Part shown: positions 34,793 through 43,834 of the stretch, piece by piece | How the letters are laid out: each line of letters opens with the position of its first letter | How positions within the stretch are numbered: position 1 is the stretch's first letter | NCBI RefSeq assembly: GCF_030056795.1 | Contig: NZ_JASHKQ010000001.1 | Span: 1,612,001 to 1,676,000, forward strand | Origin: Rhodococcus sp. IEGM 1381 | Lineage (GTDB): Bacteria; Actinomycetota; Actinomycetes; Mycobacteriales; Mycobacteriaceae | Direction: 5' to 3' | DNA length: 64,000 bases | Program-made: the position numbers and the translations under genes | The notes under the pieces: model-generated | Databases searched by the model: none | Seen by the model: only the letters and a program-made list of their open reading frames with translations | What the model was told of the DNA's origin: nothing

Positions 34793-35728
34793 ATGCCCGC
34801 AGTGACGGTCGACAACATCCTCACGTTGCCCCGAATCCCCATGCCCGACGCCACCGCCGTCCCCCGGCCGGTCCGGTCCGTCACGACGGCACCGACGGGG
34901 TACGAGGGGGAGGGCTTTCCGGTTCGCCGCGCGTTTGCCGGACTGGACATGTCGTCCCTGGATCCGTTCATCCACATGGATCAGATGGGTGAGGTGAACT
35001 ACGCGCCCGGTGAACCGAAGGGCACGCCGTGGCATCCGCACCGTGGATTCGAGACCGTCACCTACATGATCGACGGCATCATGGAGCACAAGGACTCTCA
35101 CGGTGGTGGCGGCATCATCAGCGGCGGCGACACTCAATGGATGACGGCAGGTGGGGGAATTCTGCACATCGAGGCCCCGCCGGAGCATCTGGTGATGTCC
35201 GGCGGGCTGTTCCACGGTGTTCAGCTCTGGGTCAATCTGCCGCGGGAGAACAAGATGGCGCACCCGCGCTATCAGGACATCACCGGTAGCAAGGTGGCCT
35301 TGGCGTCGAGTCCGGACGGCGGTGCGCTGGTTCGCGTCATTGCGGGCAACATCGCGGGTCTGCACGGGCCGGGTTCGACGTACACTCCGATTGCGCTCTC
35401 GCACAGCACGATCGCACCGGGTGCGGCACTGACGTTGCCGTGGGAGCGCGAATTCAATGCACTCGTCTACGTTCTCGCGGGCGAGGGCACAGTGGGTGCG
35501 GAGAAGCGTCCGATCGGGATGGGGCAGACGGCGTTGTTCGGCCGCGGCGACACGATCGAGATGTCCGCGTCAGCGGTGGGGGAGTCGCTGGAGGTGTTCG
35601 TTCTCGGTGGCAAGCCGATTCGGGAGCCCGTTGCGATGGCAGGCCCGTTCGTCATGAACACCAAGTCCGAGGTGCTGCAGGCGTTCGAGGACTACCAGGC
35701 CGGCCGGCTCGGCGTGCCCACCCGATGA
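34793..35728 (+). CDS. Pirin family protein
   Basis: A 311-residue bicupin. The N-terminal cupin has the metal ligands in GTPWHPHRGFETVTYMIDG, EHKDSHGGGG and GILHIEAPPEHL (His, His, His, Glu). The C-terminal cupin is the usual metal-free copy (FNALVYVLAGEGTVG). Bacterial pirins act as quercetinases or as redox modulators of other enzymes; which applies here is unknown. GAAAGGGAAG precedes the ATG at 34793. The MarR-like site just upstream suggests induction by phenolics or oxidants. Confidence 0.92.
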   Translation: MPAVTVDNILTLPRIPMPDATAVPRPVRSVTTAPTGYEGEGFPVRRAFAGLDMSSLDPFIHMDQMGEVNYAPGEPKGTPWHPHRGFETVTYMIDGIMEHKDSHGGGGIISGGDTQWMTAGGGILHIEAPPEHLVMSGGLFHGVQLWVNLPRENKMAHPRYQDITGSKVALASSPDGGALVRVIAGNIAGLHGPGSTYTPIALSHSTIAPGAALTLPWEREFNALVYVLAGEGTVGAEKRPIGMGQTALFGRGDTIEMSASAVGESLEVFVLGGKPIREPVAMAGPFVMNTKSEVLQAFEDYQAGRLGVPTR

Positions 35729-35756
35729 TCACCCCGGACGTGCGACGATCTGCTGC

Positions 35757-36332
35757 ATGACCGACGCCGAGCCCCGTATTCGCAGAACCCGGTTGTACCG
35801 CCGGTTGGTGACCCGTGCTGACGGTCCCCTCGAGCCCGCACGGGCGGCAGCACGGCTTTCTGCCTACGTGTACGGAAATATCCTCATCCTCGCGGCGGTC
35901 GCCGCGTCCACGCCTGGCTCGATCGAACACGGAACCGCTGCGGTCTTGGTTCTGGCTACGGCAGGGACGACGTTTCTGGCGCACGTGTTCGCCGATTTCG
36001 TGGCCAGTAGTCAAATACCCGAGGCGCACGGAGATGCCACCGACGACCAACGCAAGTTCAAGGCTGTCGAAGAACTTCGCGATGCCGTCCCCATCCTGAG
36101 TTCCGGCACGGTCCCCGCGCTGTTGCTCGCCCTCGGCTGGTTGTCGGTGATTCCGGCACAGTGGTCGGAACTACTGGCCGGTGGTGTCGTCGTGGTGCGC
36201 ATCGCCACGATCCAGATGGTCACGGAGCGAATTCGTGGCAACCCGTTGACTTTCCGTGCACTTCTCGGTGGGCTGGCCATCGCTACGGTTGCTGCACTCA
36301 TCGTGTTGGCCAAGGTGTTTCTGGGGCACTAG
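35757..36332 (+). CDS. Hypothetical membrane protein
   Basis: A 191-residue protein with about five hydrophobic segments (near residues 40-58, 62-82, 110-128, 138-155 and 165-190) and a basic N-terminus. A possible polar patch inside the membrane is HVFADFVASSQIPEAHG. I do not recognise a family. It starts 28 bases after the pirin stop and may be co-transcribed. Its stop overlaps the stop of the convergent PhlG-like gene. Confidence 0.7.
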   Translation: MTDAEPRIRRTRLYRRLVTRADGPLEPARAAARLSAYVYGNILILAAVAASTPGSIEHGTAAVLVLATAGTTFLAHVFADFVASSQIPEAHGDATDDQRKFKAVEELRDAVPILSSGTVPALLLALGWLSVIPAQWSELLAGGVVVVRIATIQMVTERIRGNPLTFRALLGGLAIATVAALIVLAKVFLGH

Positions 36333-37261
36333 CCGCGGAACTCTGCGTACAGCTCCGGTAGAAAGCCGGCGAGGTGGTTCATCTCCTGTCCGCAGTGCAG
36401 CATCAGATTTCGGGCGAGATCGAGCCCGAGTACGAGGTCGGTCGGATCCACCGACGCTCCCCGGCGGACCGCGCACGCAGCCTGCTTCACGTCCGGTACG
36501 TGCAACCCGCGCAGGTTCATGTGGAATCGGCTGCGCATCTCGGCACCACCGTCGACGGGTCTGACCTGATGGGCCAGCCAACCCAGGTCCACCGGTGCGA
36601 TGGAGCTTCCCACTCGGCCGAAGACAATCGTCTGATCCGAGGGAACGTCGAAGCCGTGCGCAATAGGATCACGAAAACCGATGCCCAGTTGCTGCAGTTT
36701 CGGCCCGACGTACTCGTCCACGAACGTCGTGTTGCCGACGTACTTGGCCTTGTCGGGTATGTCGAGTGCCGTCCGATCCTCCGCAAGAGCGGCGAACAGG
36801 TGGGCATCGGGATGCCACAGCTTGTAGCGGGCGGCTTCGGTGGAATGCCATCCGAACCACCAGTCCCACATCGCCGCCGTCACCCGAGGCATCACGGTGC
36901 GGACCGCCACGAACGTCACCCCGTCGGCTCTCTGCCCGTATCCGGTCTCGACCCTGGAGTAGCCGGAGGGGGCGAGATCGGTTGTGATCGAGTCGAATCC
37001 GGGTACCGCGTCGGGTGAGAGCGGGGGGCCGGCGTAGGTATCGGTCACCACGGTCGGTGCCGGAGCCGTTCGCTCTGCCATGTAGTGGGCGTACGGCCGA
37101 TCTCGATCAATGTCCCGATAACCCTGGTAACGCTCACCGCAGTCGTCTGCAGACCCCACCGTCGGTGCCGCGACCGCCCTCGACCCAGTTCCGAGGACGG
37201 TTGCGGTCACCGCTGCTGCGGCACCCAGGACGACTTGACGCCGTGTCGGTTTCCGGTTCAT
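36329..37261 (-). CDS. PhlG-like (DAPG hydrolase family) protein with Tat signal
   Basis: A 310-residue protein of the 2,4-diacetylphloroglucinol hydrolase (PhlG) family, zinc enzymes that cleave a C-C bond in acylated phloroglucinols. Typical segments are MWDWWFGWHSTEAARYKLWH, the GNTTFVDEYVGP loop, MRSRFHMN and CGQEMNHLAGFLPELY. Likely metal ligands are His139, Glu184, His247 and Glu293 by analogy. The N-terminus RRQVVLGAAAAVTATVLG is a twin-arginine signal, so the enzyme is probably exported, which is unlike the cytoplasmic Pseudomonas enzyme. A TetR gene is divergent to it. Confidence 0.83.
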   Translation of the reverse strand: MNRKPTRRQVVLGAAAAVTATVLGTGSRAVAAPTVGSADDCGERYQGYRDIDRDRPYAHYMAERTAPAPTVVTDTYAGPPLSPDAVPGFDSITTDLAPSGYSRVETGYGQRADGVTFVAVRTVMPRVTAAMWDWWFGWHSTEAARYKLWHPDAHLFAALAEDRTALDIPDKAKYVGNTTFVDEYVGPKLQQLGIGFRDPIAHGFDVPSDQTIVFGRVGSSIAPVDLGWLAHQVRPVDGGAEMRSRFHMNLRGLHVPDVKQAACAVRRGASVDPTDLVLGLDLARNLMLHCGQEMNHLAGFLPELYAEFRG

Positions 37262-37273
37262 TTCTCCCCCATG

Positions 37274-37289
37274 CTCAACGTCTGTTGAG
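37274..37289. promoter_or_regulatory. TetR-type operator between PhlG-like and TetR genes
   Basis: CTCAAC-GTCT-GTTGAG is a perfect six-base dyad in the 80-base gap between the divergent PhlG-like gene (start 37261) and TetR gene (start 37342). Its size and place fit autoregulation with control of the hydrolase. Confidence 0.6.
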
Positions 37290-37341
37290 AGTAGGTCGTG
37301 GGCTCAGGGCATGTCAACGACCTGCCAGTAGACTGCCCGGT

Positions 37342-37956
37342 ATGAGTCCTGCCACTCCCAAGGACGACGCATCCAGAGTGCGGCGGCGCGACGAGATCGC
37401 GACAGCGGCGATCGAAGTGCTGGCCACCAAAGGCTTTCGTGGGCTGACGCATCGGGCGGTGGACGAAGCAGCAGGCCTCGGCCCGGGCTCGGTGAACTAT
37501 CACGCGCCCACGCGAAGTCGATTGCTGCACCTGGCGCTGGGGCAATTGTTCGCCCGGGACTTCGAGGTTGCCGGGGCTACGTTCGGCAGCCTGGTCGACG
37601 TCAAACCCCTGACTGCGGACGTTGTGGTGAGCCGAATCGTGGATTTCATCCAAGCGATGACCACGGGCGACGCAGCCAAGCGGGTGATCGCCCGGAGCAT
37701 CATGCTCGGCGAAGCTCAGCACGATCGCGAGGTGCGTGAGTTGTTCGATACGCAGCGCGGCGCATTCATCACCTACGCCCAATGGATCGCCGCCTCGCTG
37801 GACTCCCAGGACCCGCAGGCGGAAGCCGAGACGCTGGTCGTGATGATCGAGGGGCTGATTCAGCGCCAAGTGCTCATCGGATCGCGCCTGCCTCGGTCGC
37901 TGGTGGAGCAGATGCTGAGAACGATCATCGGATCGTCACCGCTGATCGCGGACTAG
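37342..37956 (+). CDS. TetR family transcriptional regulator
   Basis: A 204-residue repressor. The helix-turn-helix spans about residues 15-60 (FRGLTHRAVDEAAGLGPGSV, then NYHAPTRSRLL). The variant NYHAPTR in place of the common YYHFPSK is typical of one TetR subgroup. The C-terminal domain is not diagnostic. The ATG at 37342 follows the dyad at 37274-37289. It probably senses the substrate or product of the PhlG-like hydrolase. Confidence 0.88.
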   Translation: MSPATPKDDASRVRRRDEIATAAIEVLATKGFRGLTHRAVDEAAGLGPGSVNYHAPTRSRLLHLALGQLFARDFEVAGATFGSLVDVKPLTADVVVSRIVDFIQAMTTGDAAKRVIARSIMLGEAQHDREVRELFDTQRGAFITYAQWIAASLDSQDPQAEAETLVVMIEGLIQRQVLIGSRLPRSLVEQMLRTIIGSSPLIAD

Positions 37957-37970
37957 CGGCGTACGCGGCA

Positions 37971-38696
37971 TCAGCCCAACAGTGAATTTCGCTCGGTATG
38001 GGTGAACGTGAAGATCGTCGCGCCGAAGCTGATCAGTGCCGTGAGAAGCAGGACCTGCGGTCCGGTGATGACGACGCCGATGAATGCGCCCACGACCCCG
38101 CCCAGTGCGAATGACCCGAGAAGAGCTGTGTAGCAGAGCCAGTCGTAGTGCGTCCCGCCCCCGAACAGATGCCGCTCGATACCTTGGCCGAGTTTGACCA
38201 ACGTTCCGGTGACGTAGCTGAGTGGAATGTACGTCTCTTCCTTCTTCGTGAATGCGGTGTTGAGAGCGCCCAGTGCGAAGGCCACCAACAGAATCGGGTA
38301 GAAGTTCACGTTTGCGGAAGACCAACCGGAGATGGCGATATCGATCGCCCCTGCGGCGGCGAGTGCGATGGTGGTCAGCACAGTCGCTCCGTGCGGATGG
38401 TTCGACCAGTAGCGCCGCCGGCAGATCGACGAGATCACCACGCCCGCGAGAAACGACCCCATCAGGGCCAGTGCAGCCCACGGCGAAGCACCTGGTGCAA
38501 CCTCTTTGCCCTCCGGGTGTCCGAAGTGACCGACGACAGCACGTTCGGTGTTACCGGTCATGAAGGTCACGAAATAACCGGCGGAGTGCAAGAACGCCAC
38601 TGCGCCCACCATCCCCGCGAGTCCGGAAAGAATCCAGGACAGGCGAGCTTCGGCGCCGACGGCTGTTTCGCGGCTGATCGACAGGGGGGAGGTCAT
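37971..38696 (-). CDS. YoaK/DUF1275 family membrane protein at the end of the MAA operon
   Basis: A 241-residue protein with six or seven membrane segments. Family marks are FLHSAGYFVTFMTGNTERAV, ALGALNTAFTKKEETYIPLS and YVTGTLVKLGQGI. DUF1275 proteins are widespread and mostly uncharacterised; transport has been suggested. It starts 50 bases after the dioxygenase stop on the same strand, without a clear ribosome site, so it may belong to the operon. If so, MAA export or uptake of a precursor is the natural guess, not an observation. Confidence 0.8.
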   Translation of the reverse strand: MTSPLSISRETAVGAEARLSWILSGLAGMVGAVAFLHSAGYFVTFMTGNTERAVVGHFGHPEGKEVAPGASPWAALALMGSFLAGVVISSICRRRYWSNHPHGATVLTTIALAAAGAIDIAISGWSSANVNFYPILLVAFALGALNTAFTKKEETYIPLSYVTGTLVKLGQGIERHLFGGGTHYDWLCYTALLGSFALGGVVGAFIGVVITGPQVLLLTALISFGATIFTFTHTERNSLLG

Positions 38697-38746
38697 AGTT
38701 CGATTGTCCGGGCCTGAGGCGAACCGGCAACTCTTTGAGTCGTCGG

Positions 38747-39499
38747 TCACATAACCGACATGTTCTCCACATTCGAGATCATTCCGCGGTGCATCACCCT
38801 GTTTCCGACAACCCCGCTGTGGTCGGCCCGATGCATCACACATCGGTTGTCCCACATCACCAGATCGCCTTGAGCCCACGCGTGCTGCACTATGTTGTCC
38901 GCTCGAGTGGAGTGCTCGAACAGGTACCGGATGGTCTCGCGCGCCTCCTCGGAGTTCATTCCGCTGATCGCAACGCAGCGGGCGGGTGCCGAAAGTGCGA
39001 GGGCAGTGCGGCCGGACACCGGATGTACTGCGAACAAAGGATGTTCGGCAGAGGAGTCGGTGTCCGACGCCACCCCGGTCACCCGGTGTGTCACCGTGCG
39101 TCCCGCCAGGTCCTCCTTCACGGCCGCGGGCAGCGTCTCGTACGCCGCGTATTGGTCGCTGAACTGGGTGCTGCCGCCGGCTGTCGGTACGCATACGGCT
39201 CGTAAAGCGGTGTAAGCGGGAGGATTCGGCACGTACGTCGTGTCGACGTGGAACGTCGACTTCGGCGGAGTGGTGCGGCCGACGTTGCTGACGACGTTCA
39301 GGTCGGGAAAACCGGGGACAGGAGTCTCGCCTTCGGTGAACATCAGATCGCCGAACCGGCGGAGGAACTCGATGAAGCGTCGATCGTCCATCGGTTGGTC
39401 ACGCAGGACGAGTACACCGTGTTCGGCCAACTGCGTTCGCATGTCGTCGACCGAAGCCGATCCCAGATCCAGACTGCGAATCTCCATTCCCAGCGTCAT
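38747..39499 (-). CDS. TauD/TfdA-type Fe(II)/2-oxoglutarate dioxygenase in the MAA operon
   Basis: A 250-residue dioxygenase with a complete active site: His84 and Asp86 in STFHVDTTYV, distal His223 in CVMHRADHS, and Arg238 in NRVMHRGM, fifteen residues after the distal His as in TauD. The HPLFAVHPVSGRTALALS segment is also TauD-like. It overlaps the MysD stop by ATGA. In cyanobacteria a 2-oxoglutarate enzyme of the phytanoyl-CoA type (MysH) converts disubstituted MAAs to palythines. This TauD-family enzyme may do an analogous tailoring, such as hydroxylation or oxidative loss of the amino-acid side group. Confidence 0.87.
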   Translation of the reverse strand: MTLGMEIRSLDLGSASVDDMRTQLAEHGVLVLRDQPMDDRRFIEFLRRFGDLMFTEGETPVPGFPDLNVVSNVGRTTPPKSTFHVDTTYVPNPPAYTALRAVCVPTAGGSTQFSDQYAAYETLPAAVKEDLAGRTVTHRVTGVASDTDSSAEHPLFAVHPVSGRTALALSAPARCVAISGMNSEEARETIRYLFEHSTRADNIVQHAWAQGDLVMWDNRCVMHRADHSGVVGNRVMHRGMISNVENMSVM

Positions 39500-40518
39500 G
39501 ACGCCAACTCCTTCACCGACAGTTCCCGGAGCGAGTGCGCGAACAAGCGGTCGATCGTGATGTCCGCTGCCGCGGCCATCACCGCAAGCACACTCGAGGG
39601 TGAGTACGAACAGTAGAGACCGGCCTCGAGGAACCAGGGTTCCCCGTCGGGATCGATGCGAAAATCGAACAGCCCGTAGTGCCGACAGCCGAGGGACCGA
39701 TAGCACGATCGTGCTGCCGCCCAGACCTTCTCGGTGATCGGATCCGAGGTGTCGACTATCCACGCCTTGGTCTGCTGCTTCGCGACCAGGTACAGATCCC
39801 CGTCCGCGGTCCGATTCAACTTGTCGGCACTCGTCCGCACGGAGTCGACGGCGTACTCCTCCAGGGGAAGGCACACCAGCTCACCGTCCATCGCGATGAT
39901 GCCGCACCGAACCTCGCGCCCGAGCGGGATGTACGACTCCACCAGTGCGGCAGACGAATACGCCAGCGCGTCGTCGATCGCGGATGTCAACGATTCATCG
40001 TCTTCGACGAGCGTGACTCCCCTCGAGTTGTCCGAGTCGACGGGCTTGACGACGACGGGCAATTCGAGATCGACTGTCCCGCCACCGCGTACCACCACGC
40101 CGGCCGGGACGGCGACCCCGGCAGCGGAGACAACGGCGCGGGCCAATGCTTTGTCCGCCGTCATGGCCATGACGCCCGGGGTGTTCCCCACGTACGGGAC
40201 ATCCATCAGATCGAACAGGCTGCGGTAGGTCGTCATGCCGGGCAGGCAGAACATCTGCGGCACCATGACGTCGAAGTGCCACGCAGACATGACTTCCACT
40301 GCCTGAGCCAAGGACATCTGCGGTGCCGCAGCCACACTGGCGGAGTCGATACCGCCGGGAAAGCTCCACAACCCGCCGGGGGAGACGAACGCCACCTCGA
40401 GCTCGTATGCGGGATCGCCTCCGAACGCGTCGAGGAAGCCCCCCGCATACACCCGAGACAGATCGCAGTGGAAATCGTCCACCGAAGATCCGACGAGTAC
40501 CAGGACCGACAGTGCCAT
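39496..40518 (-). CDS. mysD: MysD-like D-Ala-D-Ala-ligase homologue
   Basis: A 340-residue ATP-grasp ligase of the D-alanine-D-alanine ligase family. Visible parts are NTPGVMAMTADKALARAVV, the ATP-binding LPVVVKPVDSDNSRGVTLV and ESYIPLGREVRCGIIAMDGE, and the metal end HYGLFDFRIDPDGEPWFLEAG. In MAA pathways MysD adds a second amino acid (often Ser, Thr, Gly or Ala) to mycosporine-glycine, forming the imine chromophore. The ATG at 40518 overlaps the MysC stop (TGATG). FLEAG replaces the more usual E-x-N metal motif, so metal binding may be altered. Confidence 0.85.
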   Translation of the reverse strand: MALSVLVLVGSSVDDFHCDLSRVYAGGFLDAFGGDPAYELEVAFVSPGGLWSFPGGIDSASVAAAPQMSLAQAVEVMSAWHFDVMVPQMFCLPGMTTYRSLFDLMDVPYVGNTPGVMAMTADKALARAVVSAAGVAVPAGVVVRGGGTVDLELPVVVKPVDSDNSRGVTLVEDDESLTSAIDDALAYSSAALVESYIPLGREVRCGIIAMDGELVCLPLEEYAVDSVRTSADKLNRTADGDLYLVAKQQTKAWIVDTSDPITEKVWAAARSCYRSLGCRHYGLFDFRIDPDGEPWFLEAGLYCSYSPSSVLAVMAAAADITIDRLFAHSLRELSVKELAS

Positions 40519-41804
40519 CAGTCGCCTCCGTTCTCCACGAGCTTGCCGATGTTGAAGTCGATACGAGACCAGCCGCGGCGCGCCGCGAGATTGCGCACCA
40601 GCAGGGATGGAATCTGTAGGTGGTGTACCAGCAGGTACGGCAGCGGATCCCAGCCGGTCAGGATTGCGTCTTTTCCTCGAAAAACGGTGCGGAGCCGAGA
40701 CGCTCGATTGCCCTCGGTGAGCAGACGCCACAGCTCGTGGTAGATCCAGTACGTCGGCCGGGCCGTCGGACGCGGCACGATCATCGGATGATCGTCTTCG
40801 AGGTACGCCGCAGCCAGATCGGGTTGGTCGTAGAACATCGTGATGGCCGAGTGGGTGCGCGGGTTGCATTCGATGGCGTAGACCTGGCCGTCGGCCGCGG
40901 ACTCGATGAAGTCGAACGACAGCTGCCCGGTGGTGTCGAGCGACGAGACGAATGCGTCTACCCAGCGGAGGATTTCGGGCTTGTCGACCATGGCGTAGTT
41001 GACCTGGAAGGCCGACGACACGCAGCAGCCGTACACCTGCAGGCGACCCTCGCGCACCGTGCCGTGTGTGCAGTACTCCTGGCCGGCGATGAACTCCTGC
41101 AGGATCCACGGGTCGTCCTCGGTGATGTGCAGGCTCCGCGCGAACGTGGAATTGCGCTCCGGTGTGTGCGCCGACAACCGCGTCAGATCCATTCGGCCGA
41201 CGGGGTTGTAAGAGATCCGCTTGAGGATGTACTCACGACCCGGCGGAAACTCGAACTCGTCGATCTGGGCGGGGTCGGTGATGCGCCGAAAGTCTGGGAC
41301 CAGCAGCCCCAATGATGCTGCGTGCTCGGAGAATCGGGACTTGTCGTCCACCATTCGCACGATATCGGCGTCGCCGTGGATCACCTCGCAGTGCGCATCG
41401 AGGAGCGTACGTGCGTCCGCGTCGTGAATACTCGCGGCGGGGCTTGCCACGGGCACGAAGACGTCGACCCCCTCGCGGCGAACGATGTCCAGCAGCGCCT
41501 GCGCGTATCCCGGATCTCCCGGATCCGGAATGCAATGGAAGCGGTCGACAGCGCGGGAGAAGCGATGTCCGGTCCGGCGGTACTTCGCCGACTCCACCAG
41601 GATCACCCGATGGCCGGCGAGATGGAAGGACCGTGCGAGTTGCAGGGCCTTGGTCATCTTTCCGCCACTGATCAGAATCGTTTGGGGTTTATGGGTTCGA
41701 TGGGTGGCGGGCCGGGTGCCGCGCAGCGCCGCCAACCCCACCGCCGCGAGGTCGACGGGGAGGGTGACCGTGAGGCCGATCAGTGCTGCAACGGTACGGA
41801 TCAT
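40518..41804 (-). CDS. mysC: MysC-like ATP-grasp ligase (mycosporine-glycine synthase)
   Basis: A 428-residue ATP-grasp enzyme that would activate 4-deoxygadusol and join glycine to give mycosporine-glycine. A hydrophobic N-terminal stretch (VAALIGLTVTLPVDLAAVGL) precedes the TILISGGKMTKALQLARSFH nucleotide-fold segment. The ATP-grasp core has REYILKRISYNPVGRMDLTR, LQEFIAGQEYCTHGTVREG and the metal motif VYAIECNPRTHSA. Length and features match cyanobacterial MysC. It overlaps the MysB stop by ATGA and the MysD start by one base. Confidence 0.88.
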   Translation of the reverse strand: MIRTVAALIGLTVTLPVDLAAVGLAALRGTRPATHRTHKPQTILISGGKMTKALQLARSFHLAGHRVILVESAKYRRTGHRFSRAVDRFHCIPDPGDPGYAQALLDIVRREGVDVFVPVASPAASIHDADARTLLDAHCEVIHGDADIVRMVDDKSRFSEHAASLGLLVPDFRRITDPAQIDEFEFPPGREYILKRISYNPVGRMDLTRLSAHTPERNSTFARSLHITEDDPWILQEFIAGQEYCTHGTVREGRLQVYGCCVSSAFQVNYAMVDKPEILRWVDAFVSSLDTTGQLSFDFIESAADGQVYAIECNPRTHSAITMFYDQPDLAAAYLEDDHPMIVPRPTARPTYWIYHELWRLLTEGNRASRLRTVFRGKDAILTGWDPLPYLLVHHLQIPSLLVRNLAARRGWSRIDFNIGKLVENGGD

Positions 41805-42601
41805 GTGCGCCTGATCAGCGTCACACCGTCACGCAGAGGAATCAGAACCTGTTGCACACGAGGGTCGTCGGCGACGTAGTCGTTGAATTCGGCGATGGCC
41901 CGGCCGTTGTCGCTCGGCTGCGGCGCGTAGGGCTGACCCTGCAACAGGGTGTTGTCGACGGCGATCACGGCACCGTCGGAGAGCAGATCGCTCTCGAGCA
42001 GATACTCCACGTACCCGCGATATCCGGTCTTGTCGGCGTCGATGAACACCAGGTCGAACTTCCCGTCGAGCCGGTGAAGAGTGTCGAGCGCGGGTCCCAC
42101 GTGCACCGTGATGGCAGATCCTGCAGTCGAATCCGCGAAGCAGGACTGCGCGAACTCGGCCACGTAAGGATCAACCTCGCACGCGACGACCTCCCCGCCT
42201 GCGGGCAGCGCCTCGGCCATCGCCAGCGCCGAGTAACCGGTGAACATACCGATCTCGAGCACCCGCGTCGCCCGGGTCATGTGTACGAGAAACGCCAGGA
42301 AGCGTCCCTCCACATGACCGGAGAGCATTTCCATCTCCAGGGGCCCGGAACCGGAGACCACGTCACGTGATCTCCAGTCCGCAGAGCGGGTCCGCGACGC
42401 CAACGTGGCCAGTGCCGCGGATTCGGAGGTGGTGCAGGTGTCGAGATACGGGTCGAGTCCCGCGGCGAGATCGCGGGCCCGATGAACACGAGTGGTCAGC
42501 TCATCGGTCACCCCGGCGTCGGCGTCGAGCAGTGCGGCTATCTCGCCCAGCTCGCGCGCGAGGATTGTCGTCGGGGTGACCGGTCGCGGCTGCGCAGTCA
42601 C
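41801..42601 (-). CDS. mysB: MysB-like O-methyltransferase
   Basis: A 266-residue SAM-dependent O-methyltransferase of the catechol/caffeoyl-CoA type. The SAM loop is [20 protein letters not shown], followed by [15 protein letters not shown] and [19 protein letters not shown]. In the MAA pathway it methylates demethyl-4-deoxygadusol, the MysA product, to 4-deoxygadusol. The GTG start overlaps the MysA stop as GTGA, which fixes the reading unit. Confidence 0.9.
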   Translation of the reverse strand: MTAQPRPVTPTTILARELGEIAALLDADAGVTDELTTRVHRARDLAAGLDPYLDTCTTSESAALATLASRTRSADWRSRDVVSGSGPLEMEMLSGHVEGRFLAFLVHMTRATRVLEIGMFTGYSALAMAEALPAGGEVVACEVDPYVAEFAQSCFADSTAGSAITVHVGPALDTLHRLDGKFDLVFIDADKTGYRGYVEYLLESDLLSDGAVIAVDNTLLQGQPYAPQPSDNGRAIAEFNDYVADDPRVQQVLIPLRDGVTLIRRT

Positions 42602-43809
42602 GGCGTCGGTGCGGTGAACATGTCGAGGCCTTCGCCGGCGCGCGGAAAGTCGAGGCAGATCTTCTTGTGCAAGGTCAGCACATCGGCCAGCTCGTGCGCG
42701 TCCAGATCGTTGAGGAAACGGCAGGTGCCGATCGGGTCGGGTACTGCGGCGCGCAGAATTCCGTCACGGGTCTTGAGGATCGATGCCGTTGCCTCGGAGA
42801 GCAACTCGGGTGTGAGGTAGGGGCTGTCGAGGGCCAGCCCGATGCTGCTCATGACGCCCAGCACTCGATCACGGTCTGCCGCGGACAGATGGCCTCGCTG
42901 TTCGGCGACTGTTGTCGACAGTGCCATGTCGATGTTGATCGCGTGGCCGTGGAAGAACGGAGCGGGTGGCGTCAGCTCGAGCGTCGGGCTCCAGGTGTGG
43001 CCGAAGGCGATGACGCGATCGAGGTCGATCTCGTGCAGATTGGGAGCCTCGAGCTCGAGCATCGTGGCAATAGCAGAGTAAGTCAGTCTGTCTGCGACCG
43101 AACGCAATTCCGCTGTGCCCTCGAGATGTCCGAAGCGAGTGCGCAGCAGTTCGGGACCGTACTGTTCGAGCATCTCGAAGATTTCCAGATTGCCGACGAC
43201 GGAGATCTTGATCAGCTCCGCCATCCCGTTGCGCACCTGGTCCTCGGGCAGCGTGCCGAGGAACGAGAAGTCGAGCAGCACCTTCTGCGATGCGTGGTAC
43301 GCGCCGAGGCGGTTCTTGTGCTTGCCGTAGTTCACGGCCACCTTGATCGACACGCTCGCGTCGATCAGGCCGATCAACGTAGTGGGAATGCGGATGTACG
43401 GGGTGTTGCGTCGGTAGCTGGCGCACGCGAAACCTGCTACGTCAGTAGTCAATCCACCACCGACCACCAGCACCGGCTCGGTGCGGACCAGACCGAAGGA
43501 GTCGAATTCACCGACGATGCGCTCGAAGGTTTCCAGCGACTTCGCGGTTTCCCTGATCTGTACCGGGACCACCGTCAACGCGATGTCGTGATGATCGAAG
43601 TACGCGCGGATTCGGTCCCCGTAGATCTCGTGAACCGACTCGTCGACGACCATCAGCGCGCGTCCGTACGGGCTGTAGCTGTCGGCCAATTCGGTGTTCT
43701 CGAGAGCGAAGACACCGTCGACGTAGATCAAGTCGTACTCGATACGCTCGTATCCCTCGACGCGAAAAGACCTGTCCCCGGCAACGACCTGGGCCTGAAG
43801 ATTGCTCAC
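42598..43809 (-). CDS. mysA: MysA: demethyl-4-deoxygadusol synthase-type sugar-phosphate cyclase
   Basis: A 403-residue NAD- and zinc-dependent cyclase of the dehydroquinate-synthase superfamily that acts on sedoheptulose 7-phosphate. The glycine motif is [13 protein letters not shown] (about residues 115-127). Residues 142-174 read [20 protein letters not shown] and then [13 protein letters not shown]; the IDASVSIK and RLGAYHASQ words are those of DDG synthases rather than the 2-epi-5-epi-valiolone synthases with IDAGVGIK. Likely zinc ligands are Glu198, His271 and His287. The GTG at 43809 has AGGAG upstream. The surrounding MysB-D genes confirm the MAA branch. Confidence 0.9.
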   Translation of the reverse strand: MSNLQAQVVAGDRSFRVEGYERIEYDLIYVDGVFALENTELADSYSPYGRALMVVDESVHEIYGDRIRAYFDHHDIALTVVPVQIRETAKSLETFERIVGEFDSFGLVRTEPVLVVGGGLTTDVAGFACASYRRNTPYIRIPTTLIGLIDASVSIKVAVNYGKHKNRLGAYHASQKVLLDFSFLGTLPEDQVRNGMAELIKISVVGNLEIFEMLEQYGPELLRTRFGHLEGTAELRSVADRLTYSAIATMLELEAPNLHEIDLDRVIAFGHTWSPTLELTPPAPFFHGHAINIDMALSTTVAEQRGHLSAADRDRVLGVMSSIGLALDSPYLTPELLSEATASILKTRDGILRAAVPDPIGTCRFLNDLDAHELADVLTLHKKICLDFPRAGEGLDMFTAPTP

Positions 43810-43834
43810 AATTACTCCTGGGGTGGATGAAGGG

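Noticed and set aside
39496-40518. Assigning the D-Ala-D-Ala ligase homologue to cell-wall synthesis
   Set aside because: It is locked by overlaps between MysC and the dioxygenase, and its metal motif differs from housekeeping Ddl.
42598-43809. Reading the cyclase as a 2-epi-5-epi-valiolone synthase for an aminocyclitol (acarbose-type) cluster
   Set aside because: The IDASVSIK and HASQ residues and the adjoining O-methyltransferase, ATP-grasp and ligase genes fit MAA synthesis; no aminotransferase, kinase or glycosyltransferase of an aminocyclitol pathway is present.
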